DNA of 64,000 nucleotides. It comes from Anthonomus grandis grandis. Taxonomy: Eukaryota; Arthropoda; Insecta; Coleoptera; Curculionidae. The first letter of the stretch is position 1. Each line of letters opens with the position of its first letter. Positions 1-11,236 of this stretch are shown here, piece after piece. The notes below the pieces were generated by a model, which saw only the letters and a program-made list of their open reading frames with translations, was not told the origin of the DNA and did not search any database. The stretch covers positions 38,374,227 through 38,438,226 of the forward strand of contig NC_065546.1 of the NCBI RefSeq assembly GCF_022605725.1. The letters run 5' to 3'. The translations under genes and the position numbers were made by a program.

Positions 1-1650
1 AAGTTTATTGCTCACATGATCACTACGTTTCAGGTTATAAATGAGGCGAATACAGAAGGTCTTGTCCTTCTGTAATTTAAATTTAGTTAAAATATCTAAA
101 CAAGGTGCTTATACAAAATTACAATAATTTAAATGACTTTTTTTTAACCCAAAGTTCAGAATATCTTTGCTTTTATACATATTGCGGAGACTAATATAGG
201 CTTTTTGGAGTATTTTAGATACTTGGTTACGAAAACGAAGAGTGTTATCGAATCACCCAAATTTTTATACTCGGCAACAATAGAGATTTTAACAATATGT
301 ATTAAAACATTCAAATTTTCAGCTGCCCAATTCTTGGCCGGTTCAAAGTAAATAATAGTAGACTTATTTGGGTAAAGTTTTAAGCCGTGATTTTGCGAAT
401 ATTATAGACGCGCGCTAAACATTTGTCAAGTCTCCTCGATGCCTCCACTGCATCAGATCGAAAAAATGAAATATCGATCTGCGTGTCATCTGCGTATCTG
501 TGACCACTACTCTCTCTAAAACAATTTGACATGCCAGCTGTAAAAATGATAAAGAAAAGAGGACCCAAGAGTGACCCTTATCAACTTCTAGAGGCACTGA
601 TCTAATATTATAAAGTATCACTAGTTGGGATCTGTTGTCCAAATAACTAAGGATAAGCTGGATGGTTTTAGATTTGAATCCAAAATAGTTTAGTTTGGCA
701 CAAAGCAGAGAGTGGTTGAGGGTATCGAATGTTTTGCTGTAATCTAGCAATACTAGAGCAGATCTCATCCAGTACTTTTAGTAAGGCAGTAGCTATGCTA
801 TATCATTTACGGAAACCTAACTGCGTTTTGGTTAGCAGATTGTTTTCAGAGATATAATCGATGGTTTGTTTGTAAATAAGCTTTTTAAGCACTTTAGAAA
901 GCACCGGTAACAGGCTAATGGGTCGAAGTTCCGTGACTGTTTTAGGGCAACTTACTTTTGACAACTGTATAACTTCCGCTACCTTCTACTGTGAGAGAAA
1001 AATGTTTTTTTTATGCATGTATTAAATATATTAGTAAGAATAAGTACAATTGTTGGACAACGCAGCCGCAGCATTAGAAGCGATTCTTCCATCTGCACTA
1101 GTCGCATTGGATTTTATTTGCGAGAGAGCCCAGACGACTTCATCCTCGTTTATGAGTTCGAGTTCAAATTCTGATCTGATGTATTTTGTGTTAAGGTATC
1201 TCCGAGAGTATCCGGTATTTTAAAATTTTTTAAACTTCATTTTATTAAGCTCTAAATTGCGCAACTTTGTCTCTATTTAACCGAGCCCGTAACTCTTACG
1301 GTTTTTGAGATCCCAATTTCCGCCCGAACGGCTGAACTAAAAAGATTTTTAATTTCCCTATATGTTTCCCAGTCCCGTACGCTTAGTCTTTTTATATTTA
1401 GAAATTAAGTTATTACAATGCTTTTTTATTTCACGCAGGGCATCAGTAAACCAAGGACAAGAAGCTCTAGTAACTCTTTTTTTAATTATTGGAGCATGAC
1501 ACTCAAAGAGGGTCAAAATAATCTCGGAAGGCAAAGAAACTTTTTCAATATCAAATTTTATGTCTCAAAATTGGTTGCGGCAGCTAAAGTAGTTCCGAAG
1601 CTATAAAATGAAAACTATAATTTTTAAAGGTTATATCTTCAAAGACATTA
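1..1650 (-). mobile_element. Jockey/CR1-type LINE remnant (ORF2 with reverse transcriptase)
   Basis: A non-LTR retrotransposon reads right to left in several frames. Near 1400-1490 there is the pre-RT motif PWFTDALREIKKH. At 840-990 come the RT fingers (TELRPISLLPVLSKVLKKL, then LLTKTQLGFRK). At 640-770 is the palm motif LLDYSKTFDTLNHSLL, and at 475-500 the catalytic box YADDTQID. Segment 300-390 reads GLKLYPNKSTIIYFEP, the usual stretch after the catalytic box. At least two frameshifts separate these pieces, so it is dead. The 3' end may run off the left edge of the window. The family uses endonuclease-primed reverse transcription of its own RNA. The clade assignment is from motif style only. 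Confidence 0.85.
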
Positions 1651-2879
1651 GCTGAGGAAGCATTTCAGGACCCATGTTCATATTAACTTTTCTTTTTTTT
1701 TATGTTTTTCATCTACCCTAGAAGTTTGCATTATGATTAACGGAACAGCCTGTAAAAATAGCTCCTTACCGAATATGAGCAATGAAAATCCTGTGTTGTT
1801 AAGTGCAAATAATGACATAAAGATAAATGGTCATTGCAAGTACTACTCGAGCACAAAGTGTTGAGTTACCTTCTACTTCTGTATCGCTAAGGTTAGTAAA
1901 TGTTCATTCGCAACAATTGACGTTAATACACCAAAAGTTCGAACGTCTACTTCTAAGGCTAGTTCTAGGGTCTGAAGGTTTGGTAGGGTTAGAAAACATG
2001 GATGTAGATTAGATCTTTACCGATTAACACCGTACCGAGAATTGTACGAAATATAAACGTCCCTTAAGTTTACATCTGTCAGGTTGCTCGCGTACATCGT
2101 ACATATGTAAAAATTAGATTATATCTGGTGTTTCAGCGGCTTCTTATAACTTTTAAGTCTTAATAAAGAAACAGTCATATTTATTTAAATACATAATATT
2201 ATTTATTAATTTGACGTATTTTAATTGAATTATCTTATTGATTCTGGTGTCCAGCTTAAACAATACCCATAATATAGTACAATATGTCCGACGAAATGCG
2301 AGTTGTTGTTTCTGATAATAACCAAATCTGTTATTATACTGTAGGTCTGAATGTACGTACGGCTGTAACAAAAGCCTTTTCATACTGTTACATGGAGAAT
2401 ATAATTTAGAGCCTTCCTCTGATTTATAACATGATTTTTCTAAAGTTTTAATAGGAGTAAAAACTTGTTTAAAAGAATCATAAAAAATTGAAGGGAAAAC
2501 TAGGAAACGGTTCCCTTTCATGACAAAAGGAAGTTTAAAAAAGGAATTACCGGCATCTGCGAAATTTGTTGAAAAGTTTCATCCATTACGAGTGATTTAT
2601 TTAACGCTCAGGGTCCTGTAACTACTTTTTCAAAAGGAAATGGAAACTCGCTTATATTAGTGCGAAAAGATATTTTATCTATCAATTGGCTTTTGAATTG
2701 AAAATAAATTAAAAATCAGTAATAATGAAGTTAGACACTAAACGTGCTTCCAGAAATTATTCATATTTCGTGCTATATGCAATCGATATACTACTACACT
2801 CTCGATAGAAGTAAACATGGGATTGTGGGCGTTTATTTGAATCCAACTGAAAGAACTCCAGGGAACGCTGTTAAAAAAG
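1651..2879. other. Unassigned AT-rich interval
   Basis: No recognisable gene. The longest open stretch (minus strand, 2153-2521, about 122 codons) is rich in Lys, Tyr, Leu and Ile and matches no family I know, so I do not call it. Segment 1827-2012 on the plus strand is also open but featureless. Confidence 0.4.
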
Positions 2880-3440
2880 CAATTTAAAGTGAAGCCCGAT
2901 ACTTAACGTCAAATTTATATTGATAATGAGTCGTGCCTTAAACGTCAGTTATCAAGGAGTTTGATATGTGACACGTGAGTTAGGTCAGTATTAAAGCCTT
3001 CGAAATACTCGTTTGTCTTAGGAATGCTTCTTTTTTTATAAAAAACTGTTTTTACTGGGTTGGACATTACAGAATGTAAATAAAATTAAGCTCAGTTCGG
3101 TTCTGACCATTGAACGTCAAATGACTTATGCCTCAAACGTCAGTGGCATGTGAAACAGGGCAGTAATAAGAACTTATAAATATTTTCTCTTAAATAAATC
3201 CAACAAATAAAAGCAACTTTTTACTGATTGTAATACCTAAAATTAAAAAAAATTAAAAAATGTATTTTTCCAGTTAACAAGCACAGAAGCGAAAAAAATA
3301 AAGCGCTGGTCCTGGCCATCTAACGACAAAAATTAAATGAATTTTGACAGATAGGTCATACCTTAAACGTCAACTGTCAACTAATTAATTGAGAAACCAA
3401 CTATAGTTAGAGATATTGTTTTTTCAATGAAGTGTAAGAG
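2880..3440. repeat. Degenerate CTTAAACGTCAACTGTCAA repeat block, copy 1
   Basis: The motif gccttaaacgtcagttatcaa recurs with variation at about 2935, 3110-3150 and 3355-3380. Stretches such as ggccatctaacgacaaaaat (3315) recur almost unchanged near 12292, and the context agtattaaagcc/tattttctctta recurs near 11996-12030. This is a dispersed family, not a simple satellite. No terminal repeats or coding potential were found. Confidence 0.7.
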
Positions 3441-3719
3441 GACTTTTTTTTAACGGAAATCGATGTGTTTTATGTTGAGAAAAAAAAATTTAAAAATGCC
3501 AAAAAATCCACTGTGAGCTAATAACACTATCTTAAAACAACCATCGTTGAAACTTTTAAGAATTTTCGACCGATTAATTAGCTTTGCCAATATTGTAGTG
3601 TATATCGTTCTTTATATATATCTTGGGACCCATATAATCCATACATATAGGAGACAAATTTAAAACCAGCGTTTAGTAATTCATCTACGTTTGCAATATT
3701 ATCACTGCAGATTAACAAT

Positions 3720-5075
3720 TTATAATAATAATAATAATAATAGTATCCTTTATTTTCCAACAAAATCGTATACAGGACGACAAAGCAACGTCATACAAAG
3801 GAGGGTCTAGCTCCCATAGGATACATTAATTTTGCTTATCTAGAATTCATAGAAGCAATAGCCTCATATAAACAAAATAACAAAATTCAAAAAAAATATT
3901 CTAAATTTCTAACATAAGTTACAATTATTATATAAAAGTAAAATTATAAAAATATTTAATCTGCAACCAGTGGTAAACAGCCTTTTTAAATTGGACGGTA
4001 GATTCAATGCTTTTAATATCAGCAGGTAGCATTCTATAAGCCCTGATGGCCATATAATGAGAACCCCTTTCATAGAAAGCTGAATTATGCAATAGAATGC
4101 GGAAATCGCTTCTATGTCGTGAAATCATAGTGACATCCTTAGCGTACATTGCCCTATTCTCAACAAACAAATGATTGTGTTTTTTCACGAATAACACCAA
4201 GGAAGAAAAGTATAAGGAGGGAAGGGTGAGTATTTTTAGTTTGCTGAAGTAAGGCCTACAGGAAGTTCTGTAGGTCAGGTCCAATAAACAACGAATGATA
4301 GGCTTTTGTATTCTAAATATTTTTAGAGCTCTTCTGGCTGATCCCCAGAAACAAATACCATATTGCAAGATTGGCTGTACCTGTCCGAAATAAAATAGGC
4401 GAAGAGATACCTCAGACACTACATCCCTTAATCTTCTAATCAATCCGCACAAGCTAGCTATTGGCTACAGGAATTGACTGCCCACCAGACCACACAAGTA
4501 GAAATTCTGAGGCCACTGTTGCCTTTGAAAAGTTAATCAACCCTGTTTTACTCGAGTTCAAAGACAACTTACTGTCCTGGCACCAGGTCCTCATGCGCTT
4601 TACTGCGGTTGTGCAGCCCCGTAAAAGATCTGCCATTGTCGTCGGCGAATTGACAAATCACATCAGAAGGGAACAGCTCAGGCAAACCATTGACATATAA
4701 TAGGAAGAGCACAGGTTCCAGTATTGAACCCTGAGGCACACCTCTTCCTATAATTTGAGGGCGGGAAAACGTTGGTGAGCCGGAATGTGTCACACAAACT
4801 ATTTGTTCTCTTTGCTCTAGATAAGAACTAGTAATTTAGATGCTGCACCCCTGATGCCATACCGTTCCAGGATGTCCAGCAGTAATGAATGGTCAACCGT
4901 GTCAAACCCCTTAGAACAATCGAAGTAAAGTCCAGATACACTGGCCCTTCTTTCAGGATTCTCGATGATATATTGTATTGCACTATGAATGATCATTTCC
5001 GTTGATCTTTTGGGAACGAATCCCTATTGGTGTGTATTTATTATTTGATGGTGAGTTAAATAATTCATAACTATT
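3720..5075 (-). mobile_element. 5'-truncated non-LTR retrotransposon with (TTA)n tail
   Basis: Read on the minus strand, this LINE starts inside the RT near 5070 (GFVPKRSTEMIIHSAIQYI). It has the palm motif YFDCSKGFDTVDHSLLLDIL at 4840-4940, then RGVPQGSILEPVLFLLY and QFADD at 4640-4760. A long C-terminal segment with the usual maturation-like pattern (LRDVVSEVSLRLFYFGQVQ, then YGICFWGS) fills 3928-4452. Frames change at about 4455 and 4800. The 3' end is a (TTA)n microsatellite read on the minus strand at 3720-3745, a typical LINE tail. The 5' truncation and simple tail suggest target-primed insertion; I could not identify a target duplication. Confidence 0.85.
3722..3743. repeat. (TAA)n microsatellite, LINE tail
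   Basis: About seven TAA units in a row at the 3' end of the minus-strand LINE. Its position directly after the RT C-terminal region argues it is the reverse-transcribed tail. Confidence 0.75.
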
Positions 5076-5121
5076 TATGCATATACACATTATATACATT
5101 ATTTCATGTTTCCTAAATACC

Positions 5122-5650
5122 TTAAGCTCTGGCGATTTCTAAGAAGAAAATGTAATAAGTAGTATCACAACCACTTATGGCATGAGTCAAAAGCATGTTA
5201 ACAAAAGATCCAAAATCCTCACGCACTTTTTTTAAAGGGAAAAGTTGATCTTCGTTGTCGCTGTGACATATTTGCTTGAAGTAAAGATTTGATATACCTC
5301 CGAAAGCAATGAACAAAACGATTAAATCCGTGTCTTCACTAGCTTGAAATACTATTCTTCCAATACTTCTCTAAGCAGTTGTATCAATTTATAATCAGGT
5401 CATTATCACGACCTAAAAAATATGATTGACCTTTAGGTATGACAATATCATATACAATACATATATATACATATATCATATAAGTATATACATATATACA
5501 TATATCACATACAATTATTGTATTTTTGCCAAAATGTTTAAATACGGAAGATACATATAGCATTGCCATTTGTGCAAGAATATACAGTTTTGGCCATATA
5601 ACTTGATGTAGCAGCCATCCTCCATCAACAACATAAGTCCTTTCACTCAT
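5122..5650 (-). pseudogene. Decayed transposon-associated protein with DGGWLLHQ and GCDTT motifs
   Basis: Two minus-strand pieces belong to one family. The upstream piece (5384-5650) reads YVVDGGWLLHQVIWPK and later FKHFGKNTIIVCD. The downstream piece (5122-5316) reads HAISGCDTTYYIF. I recognise this combination from numerous uncharacterised, repeat-associated insect and cnidarian proteins, where an N-terminal VIDGG-LLH segment and a later HALTGCDTTS segment occur in one chain. The middle is lost to a CATATA-rich insertion (about 5455-5515) and stops. Function unknown; a nuclease-like fold has crossed my mind but is not shown here. Confidence 0.5.
5455..5515. repeat. Imperfect (CATATATA)n microsatellite
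   Basis: Alternating atacatatatacatatatcatat tracts interrupt the decayed GCDTT-family gene on the other strand. Confidence 0.7.
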
Positions 5651-6014
5651 AATTATTTCTGCAAATTTTAATTAGTAACAGTATTTTCTGGGTTTACTTC
5701 CTTTTTTGCATTAAATAAATAAAATAAATAAACAATGACTTTTATTAAAACAAAAATCTACATATCTCATTTCTGTTTTAATGCAGGTTACGTCTGGCGC
5801 AAGTCTAGCTTATAGCTACTCAACTAAACCAGACATAAACACTATAATGATATTTTAGATATATCTATTAGCTTAACTAAAATAAAAAATATCCAAAGTT
5901 TACGTAAACTACTACACTATTAATTCATTGGTTTTTTTATTACACAGAAAATATATTAAAAACATTAATTATTAGATAACAAAAAAAATATATATCGGGT
6001 GGTGCGTCGCCGAG
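5651..6014. other. Unassigned AT-rich interval
   Basis: No coding or structural signal seen between the GCDTT-family remnant and the MITE. Confidence 0.4.
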
Positions 6015-6738
6015 CGGAACATAGGAAAACCCATGTAAATTTTACGGGGGTCAATTATTGGCTTCCCTGTACATTTTATAGAAAAATGTAGGATAACTTT
6101 TTGAAGAGACCAATCTGACAAACCCTTGTGCAAAGTTTCAAAAAATTTTAATAAGCGAATCTTGAATTATTCAATTAAATGTACTTGCAAAATTAGCAAA
6201 TTTCCGGTTCAGGTAAAACCAAACGGGCACAAGTAAAATGAATATTATCACTGACGTGGGGAAAAGTATCAATAAATCAGTGACAGTCAATATTTGAAAA
6301 CAAGTATGAATTATTTAATCGACGAAAAAATAGATATAAATATTTAATATAACTTTATCGTTATATTAAATAAAAGTTTAGATAAAAAAGTAATGTTAAC
6401 GTGTCTTACTTTGAATGTATGGTTGTGAGATTGATAAAACGAAAAAAAAAAAACATTTCTTGTATTCGGCTGTACGTCAGATTTGACAAAGCCTTATAAC
6501 AAATTGTTTGCTGGTGGCTGGTGTCTGGTTTTACTTGAACAGAAAATTTGGTAATTTTGCAATTACATTTAATTGAATAATTCAAGATTCGCATATTAAA
6601 ATTTTTTGAAACTTTGCACGAGGGTTTGCCAGATTGGTCTCTTCAAAAAGTTATCTTAATTTTTTTTTGTAAAATGTACAGGGAAGCCAATAATTGATCC
6701 CCTTAAAATTTACCTTTTTTGGGATTTCCTATGTTCCG
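6015..6738. mobile_element. MITE/foldback element with about 210-bp inverted repeats
   Basis: Positions 6015-6221 and 6526-6738 are long inverted copies of each other. The left arm begins cggaacataggaaaaccc and the right arm ends gggatttcctatgttccg. Shared inner landmarks are the segment around gcttccctgtacattttata and tgaattattcaattaaatg. The roughly 300-bp centre is non-coding. The arms have diverged by scattered substitutions, so it is not very young. No confident target duplication (left flank gccgag, right flank agtaac). It lies immediately left of the truncated errantivirus integrase. Superfamily not identified. Confidence 0.8.
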
Positions 6739-6751
6739 AGTAACCATCGTG

Positions 6752-7741
6752 GTATTTAAGAAACACTTACTCGAATTAAATTAAATTATTACTGGCAATC
6801 TATAAAAACTGCTATAACCAATTATATTAACAATTGTGAAATTTGCTAACGAGCAAAATATAATCGGAGACCTCCTAATGTTCCTTTAATACTAACGGAA
6901 ACACCCTCGAAACCTTTCGAAATAATTCATATTGATACCCTTCTTATTGGAAAAGAAAAATTTCTAGTAATAATCGATAAATTTTCTAAATATGGACAAG
7001 CACTACCATATTTTGGAACTGCTATCTCAGTAGTACAAACTCTCGTACAATACTTTTCTTTTTACGGTATCCCGAAATTAATCGTTTCAGATAATGGTAC
7101 TGAGTTTAAAAATGAAACCGTTAAAGAACTTTTAACTGCACATAATATTAAAATACATTTCATAACTCCCCATCATCATGATTCTAATAGTCCCGTTGAA
7201 CGTTTAAATTCTACTTTAATAGAACATATAAGACTTTTAAAAGAAAAAGATCCCAATGAAGACATTGTACAATTAATGCCTTATGCAATTATCGCGTATA
7301 TTAGTACTATACATTCAAGTACGCATTTTACTCCCTACGAACTTGTATTAGGACATACAGACTCACAAAATCCCATGAAATTAATGCCTGCAACAATTTA
7401 CGCGGAATATATACATACGCACAGAACTAAAACTGACGCCTTGTATAATAAAGTAAAAGAAGATACAATTAAATTAAAAGAAAAACAGTTACCAAACACA
7501 ATCAAAATAAAAAACCCGAAGAATTACAAATAGGATGTTATATCTATAAAAAACAAGAAAAACGTTTAGGGAAACTTAATCCTAAATTTAAAGGTCCTTT
7601 TATTTTAACTAAAATTTTAGAAAATAACAAAATTGAAATACAAAATCTTAATAACAACAAAAAAGAAATTGTACATCTTAACGAAACTAAAATAATACCC
7701 ATTGTTGCAGATGGATCATCTATATCAACGCAACAAGAATA
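6752..7741 (+). pseudogene. Errantivirus-type integrase, partial and broken
   Basis: The gene product would join retroelement cDNA to host DNA. The visible order is: the end of the HHCC zinc-binding region (CEIC, about 6838-6850, with a stop straight after it); the catalytic core with D in HIDTLLIG, D in VSDNGTEFKN and E in SPVERLNSTLIEH; then a C-terminal GPF-type segment (FKGPFILTKIL, near 7590-7615). The core is open from about 6853 to 7531; a frameshift near 7531 separates it from the tail. The motif style and the spacing around SPVERL resemble Drosophila 17.6/297-type elements. The N-terminus is lost. Confidence 0.85.
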
Positions 7742-7769
7742 AAATTTCACGAATTAAACGGAAACCCTG

Positions 7770-8964
7770 GAATGCTACCCTATAAATTAGGTACAGCCAA
7801 AATATTTACAAACCATTGGTCATTAATTTAAATACAAAATTTAAACCCAATTATAAAAGAATTTTATTATATGATAATCTAATTAGTCAATTACAATAAA
7901 ATCAAAATAAGTTAAAAGAAGCTTTAAAAAATCAAGTAACATTAATAAAAAAATCAATTAATCAATTTCAAAGTATTATATCAAATATTTCTGCTAATCA
8001 ATATATTCTTAAAAGCCGAATTTTACAATTAGAAGCGACAATAAAAGAAGTAGCTCTTAACCAAACAAACAGTAATCAATATCTCGGATAACACTTGATG
8101 ATTAATCAAATATCCATGATGTATCAAGCTATTTACGATGTATTAGAAAAAACAGAAGTAGCCATATCATTCGCTAAGTCAAACACCTTGCATAATTCTA
8201 TAATCGATCCAATTGAATTAATTAAAGAAATACAGTTATTTAAAAATCAATTGACTATTGATAAATTGACATTAGAAGCTAACATTGAAAATATTCTTAA
8301 TTTTGAAAAAAGAATGGAGATCAAATCTTACTCAAAAAATGGAATCATAACTTTCATACTGGAATTGCCATTGGTTGAATCAGATGTATATTATTATTAC
8401 CAATTATTTCCTTTACCAATCCCCGAAGACCAAGAAAAACAATTCTACCTAAATCTACCACAAAAACCCTTCCTTGCACTTAGCGATAGTAAATTTTCCT
8501 ACATGGATCAATTGTGTACAGAATTACAAAGTAATGAATATCTATGTAAAGATACACATACAGCTTATATCGACAAGGACCCTCCTTGTGCTGTCCAGTC
8601 AATCAAATACCAACAAAATGCTACAACATTTCGCCCTTTTCGTATCAAAATCCAAGATGGAAAATGGTTGCTGACCATTCCTAAACAACTCATCGTTCCT
8701 GTTTCATGTCCCAATTCAAAAGATAATGTTCCACTTCATAGATCCTACTTGGTTGAAGCCACCAATGAATGTGTTGTTCAAATCAAATCATTCGTCCTGA
8801 GGACTTACAAACCAAGCAAACTCAATTATGACGAGGTCTCCCTGCCAAGACTAAATATGAGCTTCCATTTCCACGATGACAAGAAGATATTCAACCCGTT
8901 GACTTTGGACCTTAATTCCATAAACCTGGAAGAAACAAAGAAGATCTCCATAGAACTTCAATAA
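7770..8964 (+). pseudogene. Errantivirus env-like glycoprotein, broken
   Basis: Position directly after integrase and the opening motif KLGTAKIF (about 7784-7808) identify the third ORF of errantiviruses, related to baculovirus-type fusion glycoproteins. Stops occur near 7830, 7900 and 8095. From 8095 it is open for 289 codons. The open part has a Lys/Leu-rich, probably coiled helical N-terminus and then a Cys-bearing ectodomain region (CTEL, YLCKD, PPCAVQ, VPVSCPN, NECVVQ). No transmembrane helix is evident before the stop at 8964, which may be another sign of decay. Expression is not expected. Confidence 0.7.
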
Positions 8965-9251
8965 GAAAGAAAACGCCTTAAAGATATCAAGAATCCAGTA
9001 AACTTTCGTTCAACTAATTTTTGGACAATTTTATTGTATATAATAATAATATAATTAATTTTCTTCTTTTAAGGAAAATGGCTATACTCATTGTTTTTAA
9101 GAAAACGCAAAATTATCCAACATAACACTTCCGATCATGACGAAATATTTGTATAACTATATTTTATTGATTTGTATTATTTTTTATATTTTAGCTTATT
9201 GGTTATGAAAAACCACACCCTAAAGGGTATGCTTTTATTTTAGGGCAGAGG

Positions 9252-9473
9252 AGTTACATCCCTCTAAGATGTCTATTTAGCACTTTAAAATGTCTATTTA
9301 GTATTTAACTATTTTTATACTTTGCTTATTCAGGTTCTTAATAGAAGCCTATAAATATGTGTCCCTTAGCTTATCTGAGAGAGTTGTCTTGTAACCTTAG
9401 TAGTCGCTATTTCTGTATTAAATAAAATTGTTTTTTAAAAACGATTTTTGTTTTGGCCACCACGTAATTACTG
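9252..9473 (+). repeat. 3' LTR of the errantivirus-like element
   Basis: A purine-rich tract (gggcagagg, 9243-9251) precedes a segment starting agttacatccc and ending cacgtaattactg, with weak terminal complementarity (agtta/taatt-act) as in gypsy LTRs, which lack TG..CA ends. It contains a TATA-like box (tataaata, about 9350) and AATAAA (9421). The right end is set by the hAT empty site, allowing a 1-3 base error. Confidence 0.7.
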
Positions 9474-9483
9474 TACATCCCGA

Positions 9484-9525
9484 CTTCAAAAACAAAAGTA
9501 AAGAATTTTACTTTTGTTTTTGAAG
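9484..9525. repeat. Perfect 19-bp palindrome arms inside hAT copy 1
   Basis: Arms 9484-9502 (cttcaaaaacaaaagtaaa) and 9507-9525 are exact reverse complements with a 4-base gap. The other hAT copy has only the left arm, so the right arm is an added inverted copy. Confidence 0.85.
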
Positions 9526-9580
9526 TAAAAGAAGAAGTTTTCTACGTAAAAAAGAATAATTATTAAGAAGCCAAAAAACT

Positions 9581-11146
9581 ATGACGTATGCGACTCAGAC
9601 TGTGAATGAAAAGGCCACGGAGGCATCGTATTTGGTTAGTTACCACATTGCCCAAGCAGGAGAAGCGCACACTATCGCTGAAAAGCTAATAAAACCATGT
9701 GTGGTAGACATAACAAAATGTATGCTCGACGAAAAATCTGTAAAGCATATTTCTACAGTGCCGCTTTCGAACGATACAGTTACGCGCCGAATTGGGGATA
9801 TCGTAGCAAACATAAAACAAGTACTGGTTTCACGGCTTCAAAATAACAAAATCGTCTTGCAAATGGATAAGTCGACTGATGTTGCTAGACTGGCCATCTT
9901 GCTAGTAATTGTGCGATATCCATATAAACATTCACTCGAAGAATACTTGCTTATGTGCTCATTGCTGTCTACTAACACAACCGGAGAAGAAATTTTTAAC
10001 ACGATTAACATATTTTTTGAAGAAAACCAATTCGATTGGAATGATTGCATTGATATTTGTACCGATGGAGCCAAGGCAATGACAGGTAGAACAGCAGGAG
10101 CAATATCATGAATAAAAATGAAAGCGTCAAATTGTAGTTCTAGCCACTGCATTCTGCATAGACAATCACTCGCGGTTAAGAAAATGCCACCAAATCTAAA
10201 ATTGGTTCTTGATGAGTCAGTAAAAATAATTAATTTTGTCAAGTCACGTCCACTACAATCCCGATTATTCTGTGAAGATTATGTGAAGATTGTGGTAGCG
10301 ATCATAAAACACTATTGCTCCATACTGAAGTGAGATGGTTGTCTTGGGGTAAAACTTTGACAAGGCTTTTTGAACTAAGAACAGAATTAGAAGCTTTTCT
10401 AACAGATGTTCCTTCTAATTTAAAAGACCGTTTGTCCGATAAAAGCTGGTTATTTAGACTAGCATTTTTAGCAGACATGTTTGGAAAACTCAACGAATTA
10501 AACCTATCACTACAAGGAAAACAGACAACAGTTTTCAATGTTAAAAACAAAATAACTACCTTTAAAAGAAAATTAAAATTTTGGATTACTTGTTTTGGTA
10601 AGAGAGAAATCGAAAGCTTTTCATTGCTAAGTGAGTTCCTTAGTCACCAGAGTCTTAGTAATACAGAAATATTTCAAAATAAAATATTTGTTAAATTGGT
10701 GCAATATCTTAATGATCTGCAAGGGACTTTTGAATCTTACTTTCCTGAAGAACAGAATACAAAACTGAAAATAAACTCATGGATTCAAAACCTTTTTTCA
10801 TCTTAATTGCAGAAGCCTGAAAATATGTTAAATCAGATATGAATCATTTCTAGAAATGACATCGGATACAAGCATGGAATCATTGTTCAAAACAATTTCA
10901 CTAAATGATTGTTGGTGCAGGGTTCGTGATGAATATCCACAACTTGCCACAGAAGCTTTGAATGTTCTTCTGCCATTCCCAACAACGTATTTGTGTGAAA
11001 CGGGATTTTTAGCATATACAGCTACAAAAACAAAATACCGCAATAGACTGGATGCCGAACCAGACATGAGAACTCAACTTTCTTGTATCAAGCCTGACAT
11101 TACCCAGTTGATGAGGAATAAAAAACAATTACATGCCTCGCATTAA
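9581..11146 (+). pseudogene. hAT transposase (ZBED5/SCAND3-like), copy 1
   Basis: A cut-and-paste DDE transposase of the hAT-Charlie/ZBED group in four frames. The first open part (9581-10111) has SYHIAQAGEAHTIAEKLIKP, PLSNDTVTRRIGDI and LQMDKSTDVA, then DICTDGAKAMTGRTAGAIS. The family normally has LQLDESTD, so the Glu after the catalytic Asp is Lys here. Next come HCILHRQSLAVKKMP (10118-10333) and LHTEVRWLSWGKTLTRLFEL (10315-10806). Last is the C-terminal dimerisation region (10856-11146: PFPTTYLCETGFLAYTATKTKYRNRL). The BED zinc finger is missing. Confidence 0.85.
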
Positions 11147-11236
11147 ATGGACTTAGTGATATCATTTGCTTACTTACTCACTACTTACTGTATCTATTTT
11201 TTTTTGTACGATTTTTAATAAACAATTCACATATTA

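Larger units (their letters stand above)
6745..9473 (+). mobile_element. 3' half of a gypsy/errantivirus-like LTR retrotransposon
   Basis: The order integrase, envelope-like ORF, polypurine tract, LTR is that of Metaviridae of the errantivirus group. Gag, protease, RT and the 5' LTR are missing: the element begins within the integrase zinc-finger region beside a MITE. Its right end joins hAT transposon sequence at tacatcccgac. A second hAT copy at 28608 shows the same junction without the insertion, which defines the insertion point. The coding regions contain stops and at least one frameshift, so this is an inactive fossil. Confidence 0.85.
9474..11236 (+). mobile_element. hAT (ZBED/Charlie-like) transposon, copy 1, truncated at both ends
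   Basis: This matches the copy at 28600-30225 almost base for base in long runs, beginning tacatcccgacttc and stopping matching after caattcacatat (about 11236). The left part was displaced by the errantivirus-like insertion and is not seen on the other side; the right terminal repeat is absent. It encodes pieces of a ZBED-type transposase. Confidence 0.85.

Noticed and set aside
2153..2521. 122-codon minus-strand open frame
   Set aside because: No family motif, biased AT-rich composition, no neighbouring element context; open frames of this size occur by chance here.
3578..3763. Open frame with a poly-Tyr run
   Set aside because: The run is the translated (TAA)n microsatellite.
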